Source: an uncultured Clostridia bacterium (GTDB lineage Bacteria > Bacillota > Clostridia > Oscillospirales > Butyricicoccaceae). Taken from it: DNA of 5,095 nucleotides. The stretch's first letter is position 1, and the number at the start of each line of letters is the position of its first letter. The stretch is taken from positions 1 through 5,095 of the forward strand of contig CANUCM010000026.1 of NCBI GenBank assembly GCA_947856675.1. The letters run 5' to 3'. Under the pieces are notes generated by a model that worked only from the letters and a program-made list of their open reading frames with translations, was not told the origin of the DNA and did no database searches. The position numbers and the translations under genes are program-made. This document shows, piece by piece, positions 1 to 5,095 of the stretch.

Positions 1-821
<821 letters not shown>

Positions 822-830
822 ATGTGATGT

Positions 831-836
831 TCCTTT
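831..836 (-). promoter_or_regulatory. Ribosome binding site of aspS
   Basis: AAAGGA on the minus strand, 9 bases before the ATG at 821. It supports that ATG as the start, in agreement with the N-terminal alignment to AspRS, where the CG-x-L block falls about ten residues into the protein. Confidence 0.75.
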
Positions 837-859
837 CGGATAAGTGTTTCAAAGCACGC

Positions 860-884
860 AAAACCGGCGCGCATCGCGCGCCGG
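860..884 (-). terminator. Rho-independent terminator after the mgsA-like gene
   Basis: On the minus strand a perfect 9-bp stem, CCGGCGCGC pairing with GCGCGCCGG, encloses a 3-base loop (GAT) and is followed directly by TTTT at 863-860. It starts 16 bases past the TGA of the mgsA-like gene and ends 38 bases before the aspS ATG. The stem is very stable, but the T-run is only four long before GCGTG, so termination may be incomplete. No T-run follows it on the plus strand, so it reads as a one-way signal. Confidence 0.7.
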
Positions 885-900
885 GTGCCGGAAAGGCGCT

Positions 901-1308
901 TCAGCGGATGACGGGGTTTACGATTTCGCGCCAGGCCAAATCGCCGCGCGACAGGCCCTGGATGAGCACCTCGGCCGTCGCCACGTTGGTCGCCACGGGG
1001 ATGCTGTTGAGGTCGCAGTTGCGCAGAAGGTTGTTGATTTCCTGATCACGCTCGTATTTTTCCATCGGGTCGCGGAACAAAAGCACAAGGTCGATTTCGT
1101 TGTACGCAACGCGCGCGGCGATCTGCTGCTCGCCCCCCGTCGGGCCGGGCAGCAGGCAGTTGACCCTGAGGCCCGTGGCGTCCATAATGAGCTTGCCCGT
1201 CGTGCCCGTTGCGCAAATCTCGTGCTTGGCCAGAACGCCGCAGTAGGCGATGCAGAACTGTACCATGAGCTCCTTTTTGCGGTTTTGCGCGATGATGGCT
1301 ATATTCAT
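901..1308 (-). CDS. mgsA: MgsA-family protein (methylglyoxal synthase fold) with substituted catalytic residues
   Basis: 135 residues, close to the B. subtilis enzyme length. Canonical MgsA turns dihydroxyacetone phosphate into methylglyoxal and phosphate in the cytoplasm. The family is clear from ATGTTGKLI (33-41), ATGL (44-47), GPTGGEQQIAARVAYNEIDL (55-74) and NSIPVATNVATAEVLI (101-116). An ungapped alignment to E. coli MgsA (offset 11) shows the phosphate-binding threonines 45, 47 and 48 kept as T34, T36 and T37, and Lys23 kept as K12. The residues known to be needed in catalysis are all changed: His19 to Gln8, Asp71 to Glu60, His98 to Arg87 and Asp101 to Glu90. Asp20 is also Asn9 and Ser65 is Pro54. 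The frame is otherwise intact, so this looks like a maintained variant rather than a decayed gene. The symbol names the family only; enzyme activity is doubtful. It follows the minD-like gene by 40 bases and probably shares its promoter. Confidence 0.85.
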   Translation of the reverse strand: MNIAIIAQNRKKELMVQFCIAYCGVLAKHEICATGTTGKLIMDATGLRVNCLLPGPTGGEQQIAARVAYNEIDLVLLFRDPMEKYERDQEINNLLRNCDLNSIPVATNVATAEVLIQGLSRGDLAWREIVNPVIR

Positions 1309-1319
1309 ACTCGTATGTG

Positions 1320-1327
1320 ACCTCCGG
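1320..1327 (-). promoter_or_regulatory. Ribosome binding site of the mgsA-like gene
   Basis: CCGGAGGT on the minus strand, 11 bases before the ATG at 1308, in the short gap after the minD-like stop codon. The strong match supports active translation and confirms that start. Confidence 0.75.
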
Positions 1328-1348
1328 TTTCTTCAGAATGTAAACGGT

Positions 1349-2104
1349 TTATTCGTAGTGCCCCTTAAGCCCCGCAAGCAGCGGGACGCGCTCGCCGCGC
1401 AGGCGGCGGGCAATGTTGCCGTAGGCCCTCTGCGCGTCGCCCTCCGACTCGAGCAGCAGAATCTGCCCCTTTCCGGCGCAGATGGCGACGTCGTCGTCCT
1501 CGGGCACGGCGCCCAGAAGCGACAGGCCGGACGCGTCCATGGCGCGGTCGATGTTGACTGCGGCGCCCGCGTCGATCATGCCGCGGCGGATGCGGTTGAC
1601 CACGATGTGCACCTGCGAAATGCCGCCCTGCATGAGCGTCTGGGCGGCCTTCTGCGCGCCGCGCAGCGCCAGCGCGTCGCCCGTCGAAACGAGCACGGCG
1701 CGGCCCGCCCCCGGCGCAAAGGCCGAAATCTCACGCCCGACGCCGGCGGGGCAGTCGACCAGCACATAGGTAAAGTGCTGCGCCGCGCGGCGCAAAAGCG
1801 CGCACAGGCTCTCGTCACTCACGCCGTCCAGCCCGGCGGGCGCCGTCAAAACGCGCAGGTTGCGCACAATCGGATGGTGTACGGCGGCCTCCTTGATGCC
1901 CACCTCGCCCCGCGCGACGTCGGCGTAGGAAAACAGCAGGCTGTCACTCATGCCGAGCACAAGGTCCAGACTGCGCAGGCCGGCGTCGGCATCGATGAGC
2001 AGCACTTTTTCGCCCAGGGCGCACAGCGCCACCGCGACGTTGGCGCAAAACGACGTTTTGCCCGTGCCGCCCTTGCCCGACGCCACTACAATGACCGTTC
2101 CCAC
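1349..2104 (-). CDS. minD: MinD-like P-loop ATPase without the C-terminal membrane-targeting helix
   Basis: 251 residues from the GTG at 2104. MinD/ParA-family ATPases dimerise on ATP; classical MinD sits on the inner membrane and recruits MinC to block FtsZ rings at wrong sites. Here the deviant Walker A motif GKGGTGKT lies at 10-17, with signature Lys11 and Lys16 at the same numbers as in E. coli MinD. IDADAGLRSLDLVLG (37-51) matches the switch I block and carries Asp38 and Asp40. VDCPAGV (116-122) is the Walker B/switch II region. The protein ends in NIARRLRGERVPL plus nine residues, exactly where MinD normally continues into a short linker and a basic amphipathic helix. Its length is about 15 residues below the usual 265-270, and no other frame downstream encodes such a helix. 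The block after Walker B (STGDALALRGAQKA) also diverges from typical MinD. A longer in-frame GTG at 2137 exists, but the RBS and family N-terminus favour 2104. A diverged MinD or a MinD/ParA relative are both possible; the symbol is tentative. Confidence 0.8.
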   Translation of the reverse strand: MGTVIVVASGKGGTGKTSFCANVAVALCALGEKVLLIDADAGLRSLDLVLGMSDSLLFSYADVARGEVGIKEAAVHHPIVRNLRVLTAPAGLDGVSDESLCALLRRAAQHFTYVLVDCPAGVGREISAFAPGAGRAVLVSTGDALALRGAQKAAQTLMQGGISQVHIVVNRIRRGMIDAGAAVNIDRAMDASGLSLLGAVPEDDDVAICAGKGQILLLESEGDAQRAYGNIARRLRGERVPLLAGLKGHYE

Positions 2105-2115
2105 GCGCGATTCCG

Positions 2116-2122
2116 CCTCCTT
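2116..2122 (-). promoter_or_regulatory. Ribosome binding site that decides the minD-like start
   Basis: AAGGAGG on the minus strand, 11 bases before the GTG at 2104-2102. It lies inside the longer frame that would begin at the GTG at 2137, which argues that the eleven residues upstream are not translated. The shorter start places the P-loop lysines at positions 11 and 16 as in known MinD proteins. Confidence 0.8.
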
Positions 2123-2157
2123 TTCCCGGCAGGGCACACAAATCCCAATTTTAGTCT

Positions 2158-2186
2158 ATTATATTGCATTTGTTTCCATTTCACAA
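2158..2186 (-). promoter_or_regulatory. Sigma-A-type promoter for the minD-like/mgsA-like pair
   Basis: On the minus strand the -35 hexamer TTGTGA (2186-2181, four of six consensus bases) is followed by a 17-base spacer and a perfect -10 TATAAT (2163-2158). Transcription would begin near 2151, leaving a leader of about 45 bases that contains the AAGGAGG site. The element sits in the only AT-rich stretch of the window, between the mrdA stop and the minD-like start, so transcription of the last two genes can be independent of the mre operon. Confidence 0.8.
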
Positions 2187-2215
2187 GATGCTTTTGCACA
2201 TCGGTAAAAAATTCT

Positions 2216-4276
2216 TCAGTTTACGCCGCTCTGTTCCTCCGCCTGCGGCCGGTTAAACCCGAAATATTCATTGTATATCGCAAGGGCCACGGGCGCCATG
2301 TTGCCGCCGCTGCCGCCGTATTCGCCGACGACGCACACGGCGATTTCCGGGTCGTCATACGGGGCGAACGACACAAACACGCCGTGGTCGGAGCGCTTGC
2401 CCGCCACCGTCTGCGCCGAACCGGTCTTGCCCGCCACCTCTATCGGGTAATTGCGGAAGTACGACGAGGCCGTGCCGTCGTCGGTCGTGACGCCCAGCAT
2501 GCCCTCAAACACCGCCTGGCGCGTTTCCTCCGACATGCTGACCTGCTCCACCACCTCGGGCTGCACCTCAAAGAGCTTTTCGGTGTAGGAATAATTCCAC
2601 ACCTCCTTGAGAAGGTGCGGGCGGCAGCGCGTGCCGCCGTTTGCAATCGTCGCAATATACGAGCACAGCTGGATGGGCGTGAACAGCTGCTCGGTCTGGC
2701 CGATGCCCGCCTGCAGCGTTTCGCCCAGCTCCCAGCGCCGGCCCTGCTCCTCGCGGCTTTCCGGCCCGGCGAGGTTGCCCGCCTTTTCGCCCGAAAGCTC
2801 GATGCCCGTCTTTTGCCCCAGGCCAAACTGCTTTGCGTATTTGTTGAGGTTGTCGATGCCCAGAAGCCGCGACACCTCATAGAAAAAATAGTTGCACGAA
2901 TACTTGATGGCCTGGCTGACATTGATGTTGCCGTGCGTGCCGCCGTTTTTGCGGTACAGCCAGCAGGCCGGCGTGTAATCGGGGGCGTAGTACATGTAAA
3001 CGCCCTTGTCGCGGATGCGCGTTTCCGGCGTGACGATGCCCTCCTCCAGCCCCGCGACGGCCGTTACCATTTTAAAGGTCGAGCCGGGCGGGTAGGTGCC
3101 CTGTATGGCGCGGTTGTACATGGGCCGCAGCTCGTCCTCATTGAGCTTTGCAAAATCCTGCGAAAAGGTCGCAAGGTTGTAGGTGGGGTAGCTCGCCATG
3201 GCCAGCACCTCGCCGGTGTGCACGTCGAGCACCGCGACCGCACCGCCCTCGACGTCGCCGCCGGACAGCTCGCGCGCGTTTTCGCGCAGGTTTTCAATGG
3301 TGTCGGCCAGCGCGTCCTCCGCCGCCTTCTGCAGCGCGAGATCGATGGTCAGAAGGCAGTTGTCCCCCGGCTCGGGCTCCTTGGAAATAAACTCGCTGAG
3401 CACCACCCCGTCGATGTTGGTCTCGACCGAGCGCTCGCCGTCAATGCCACGAAGGTAGCTTTCCAGCGCCTGCTCCATGCCGTCGCGGCCGGCGTAGTCG
3501 TTGAGCGCGTAGCCCTCGTCCTTGAGCTCCTCATACTGCTCCGGGCTGATGAGCGCCACACGCCCCAAAATGTGCGCGGCGTACTCCGTGCGGTACTCGC
3601 GCACGTCGTCGACCGCGATGCTGACGCCCGGCAGCTCGCCCAGCCGCTCGGCAATGAGCGCCACCGTGTCGACATCCAGCTCCTCGCAAAACTCGTAGGG
3701 CGTGTAGGAGGAAAACTCGCGCCGCTGCATTTCATACCGCACCCCCGCCACCGCGCGCCGCTGCGCGTCGGTCAGCGACGGGTCGTCAATGCCGTATTTT
3801 TCGCACAAAAGCTCCAAAAGCTCCTGCGCTTCGGGCTGCGCGGGCCAGCCCTCCTGCTGCGCGATGAACTTGTAAAGGTACGCGCCGTCGCCCGAGTCGG
3901 CGCTTTCATAGGTGTAGGCAAACGGCGGCTGCGCGCTGACCGGCAGCGTGTCGTAATAGCTGTGCCCCGCGCCCGAAACAATGCCCGTCAGCTCCGCGAT
4001 GACCTCGTTTTGCCGCTCCTTGTCCCAGGTGTAATAATCAAAGCGGATGACAAAGCCCACGCTGTTGCTGACAAGCGCCGTGCCGTTGCGGTCGGCGATT
4101 TCCCCGCGCGAGGCGTTTTCCGTGTAGCTGCGCAGCGTCTTGCGCTCGGACGCCTCGGCGTAGTCCGCGCCGTGCACCAGCTGCAGCTGCGCCATCCGGA
4201 ACACCAGCACGCCGGCAATGACCGCCATCACGCAGCCCAGCGCCGCCGTGCGTATCAGTGGGTTTTTCTGTTTCAT
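2216..4276 (-). CDS. mrdA: Penicillin-binding protein 2 (elongasome transpeptidase)
   Basis: 686-residue class B PBP that cross-links peptidoglycan stem peptides during side-wall elongation, working with RodA and the MreBCD complex at the membrane. One N-terminal membrane segment lies at about 10-30. The non-catalytic pedestal follows, with RGEIADRNGTAL at 57-68 and GRDGMEQALESYLRG at 263-277. In the transpeptidase domain, the nucleophile motif STFK is at 399-402 (Ser399), SCN at 460-462 and KTG at 617-619, all intact. The GIGQ block (524-527) and the C-terminal GEYGGSGGNMAP (651-662) are also family features. It is longer than the roughly 630-residue E. coli protein, mainly because of an acidic, probably surface-exposed stretch around 100-190 in the pedestal, an extension I associate with clostridial PBP2. 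The ATG overlaps the mreD stop as ATGA and has AAAAGGA six bases upstream. The protein is the likely beta-lactam target of this operon. rodA is not adjacent within the window. Confidence 0.96.
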   Translation of the reverse strand: MKQKNPLIRTAALGCVMAVIAGVLVFRMAQLQLVHGADYAEASERKTLRSYTENASRGEIADRNGTALVSNSVGFVIRFDYYTWDKERQNEVIAELTGIVSGAGHSYYDTLPVSAQPPFAYTYESADSGDGAYLYKFIAQQEGWPAQPEAQELLELLCEKYGIDDPSLTDAQRRAVAGVRYEMQRREFSSYTPYEFCEELDVDTVALIAERLGELPGVSIAVDDVREYRTEYAAHILGRVALISPEQYEELKDEGYALNDYAGRDGMEQALESYLRGIDGERSVETNIDGVVLSEFISKEPEPGDNCLLTIDLALQKAAEDALADTIENLRENARELSGGDVEGGAVAVLDVHTGEVLAMASYPTYNLATFSQDFAKLNEDELRPMYNRAIQGTYPPGSTFKMVTAVAGLEEGIVTPETRIRDKGVYMYYAPDYTPACWLYRKNGGTHGNINVSQAIKYSCNYFFYEVSRLLGIDNLNKYAKQFGLGQKTGIELSGEKAGNLAGPESREEQGRRWELGETLQAGIGQTEQLFTPIQLCSYIATIANGGTRCRPHLLKEVWNYSYTEKLFEVQPEVVEQVSMSEETRQAVFEGMLGVTTDDGTASSYFRNYPIEVAGKTGSAQTVAGKRSDHGVFVSFAPYDDPEIAVCVVGEYGGSGGNMAPVALAIYNEYFGFNRPQAEEQSGVN

Positions 4277-4791
4277 GCTTCATCCTTTTCCGCAAACCGG
4301 AGATACATCGCGCGCACCGCCCAGTACACAGCCGCTCCCGGCACCAGCGACAGCGCGCACTGCCCCAAAAGCGCCGCCGCCGAATACCCCAGCGGCGCGC
4401 TGTACAAAAGCGCATAGTAAAACACATACGAAAGCACGCCCTGCACCAGCACAATGACCGCGCCCAAAAGCAGCGCCGACGGCAGAACCTTTCGCATATA
4501 CCGCCGCGACACAACCCCGCACACCGTGCCCGCAAACCCCAGATACAGCGCCGAAAGCCCGTCGATGGCCGGGGAGGACACCGCGCACAAAAGCCCCGCG
4601 AAAAAGCCGAAAAGCCCCCCCGCGTACGGCCCGTCAAACAGCGCCGCCGCCGCCACAAAAAACGGGATGACGTCGGGCCGGATGCCGAAAACCGAAACCG
4701 AGGTGCCGCGCGACGTCTGAAGAATATACAAAAGCACCAGCAAAAGACTGTACGCGCAGTATTTTATTGCCCTGTTTTTCCTCTCTGTCAT
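4273..4791 (-). CDS. mreD: Rod shape-determining membrane protein MreD
   Basis: 172-residue polytopic membrane protein of the elongasome, thought to link MreC and MreB to the PBP2-RodA synthase. Membrane segments are visible at about 10-26, 41-53, 56-72, 80-95, 103-130 (long, possibly two helices) and 138-164. The RPDVIPFFVAAAALFDGPYA block (38-57) followed by a GGLFGFFAGLL helix is typical of Gram-positive MreD. Sequence conservation in this family is low, so the position between mreC and mrdA adds much to the call. Its ATG overlaps the mreC stop (ATGA), with GAGGT six bases upstream inside mreC; its own TGA overlaps the mrdA ATG in the same way. Translational coupling of all three genes is the likely reading. 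Confidence 0.92.
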   Translation of the reverse strand: MTERKNRAIKYCAYSLLLVLLYILQTSRGTSVSVFGIRPDVIPFFVAAAALFDGPYAGGLFGFFAGLLCAVSSPAIDGLSALYLGFAGTVCGVVSRRYMRKVLPSALLLGAVIVLVQGVLSYVFYYALLYSAPLGYSAAALLGQCALSLVPGAAVYWAVRAMYLRFAEKDEA

Positions 4792-5095
4792 TTCACTACC
4801 TCAAAATCCTTGACGACAAAGACGCTTTTCAGCTCGTCGAGCGGGGTGACCGGGCGGATGACGGCATAGCTTGAGATGCCGTGGGTTTCGGGCAGAAACT
4901 CCTCCACCGTGCCCAAAAGCAGCCCCGAGGGATACAGCCCGCCGTGGCCGGAGGTTTCGATGAGGTCGCCTTCGCGCACGTCGGCGTCGTTTGGCAGATA
5001 GGACAGCTTAAACCGCCCGTCGGGCAGAAGGGTGAGATTTCCCTCTGCCACGGCCGGTTCGCGGGTGCGGCACACCACGGCGCCGATGCGCACCG
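4788..5095 (-). CDS. mreC: Rod shape-determining protein MreC, C-terminal part (cut by window edge)
   Basis: The last 101 residues of MreC, a bitopic membrane protein whose extracytoplasmic beta-rich domain self-assembles and activates PBP2. The frame runs off the right edge, so the N-terminal membrane helix and coiled coil are outside. The visible part matches the C-terminal beta domain: IGAVVCRTREPAVAEG near the start, then GDLIETSGHGGLYPSGLLLG (about 42-61 of this fragment), the family's GD-x-hh-x-TSG-x-GG-x-(Y/F)P-x-G block, and a final strand block ending SVFVVKDFEVVK. There is no long C-terminal tail as some relatives have. It ends in an ATGA overlap with mreD. mreB is expected beyond the edge from the usual gene order, but it is not seen here. 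Confidence 0.93.
   Translation of the reverse strand, partial: VRIGAVVCRTREPAVAEGNLTLLPDGRFKLSYLPNDADVREGDLIETSGHGGLYPSGLLLGTVEEFLPETHGISSYAVIRPVTPLDELKSVFVVKDFEVVK

Noticed and set aside
822..860. Promoter or T-box leader directly upstream of aspS
   Set aside because: A TTGAAA resembles a -35 box, but the matching -10 position would fall on the start codon. A T-box needs a far longer leader than this gap allows.
901..1308. Reading the mgsA-like gene as a pseudogene
   Set aside because: The frame is full length with a strong ribosome site, and most family motifs are intact. Changes are concentrated at catalytic positions rather than scattered, which suits altered function better than decay.
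2206..2235. Possible terminator after mrdA (TTTTTT at 2211-2206)
   Set aside because: The T-run just past the stop is not preceded by an adjacent stem; the only GC pairing (GCCGC with GCGGC) has a long loop and lies more than ten bases away.
1250..4417. Plus-strand open frame of more than 1000 codons running opposite mgsA, minD and mrdA
   Set aside because: It is antisense to well-supported genes, starts inside one and ends inside mreD, and its translation is dominated by Arg, Ala, Val, His and Gly, as expected for the complement of GC-rich codons. It shows no domain and no suitable ribosome site, and it passes through a promoter region.

Overview
The window is a densely packed bacterial chromosome segment, GC-rich throughout the genes. 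All six recognisable genes lie on the minus strand. In transcription order (right to left) they are the 3' end of mreC, mreD, mrdA (penicillin-binding protein 2), a minD-like ParA/MinD ATPase, an mgsA-family (methylglyoxal synthase fold) gene, and the 5' half of aspS. The order mreC-mreD-mrdA-(min genes)-mgsA, and the close resemblance of the MgsA-like and PBP2 proteins to clostridial versions, suggest a high-GC member of the Clostridia, possibly an Oscillospiraceae/Ruminococcaceae-type gut anaerobe. That placement is inference from gene order and protein style, not from a phylogenetic marker.

Region 5095-2216 is the elongation (rod-shape) module. mreC, mreD and mrdA are joined by two ATGA stop/start overlaps, so they are almost certainly one translationally coupled transcript, with mreB expected just beyond the right edge. 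Their products are the membrane parts of the elongasome: the MreC scaffold, the polytopic MreD, and the transpeptidase PBP2 with all three catalytic motifs intact. Region 2215-2105 is the only AT-rich stretch. It holds a strong-looking minus-strand sigma-A-type promoter (TTGTGA, 17 bp spacer, perfect TATAAT) that would restart transcription for the next two genes.

Region 2104-901 is a two-gene unit: a MinD-like ATPase starting at a GTG, then an MgsA-family protein. Both are odd. The MinD-like protein keeps the nucleotide-binding motifs but ends before the amphipathic membrane-targeting helix that defines MinD, and no minC, minE or rodA is present where related genomes commonly have them. The MgsA-like protein keeps the fold and most of the phosphate-binding loop, but has substitutions at every position matching the known E. 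coli catalytic residues (His19, Asp71, His98, Asp101). It may not be a methylglyoxal synthase. A GC-rich hairpin with a short T-run at 884-860 closes this unit.

Region 821-1 is the N-terminal 273 residues of aspartyl-tRNA synthetase, cut by the window edge. No tRNA, rRNA, CRISPR array, insertion sequence or phage gene was seen, and no gene-free gap exceeds about 111 bases. The most interesting content is the MinD-like/MgsA-like pair.
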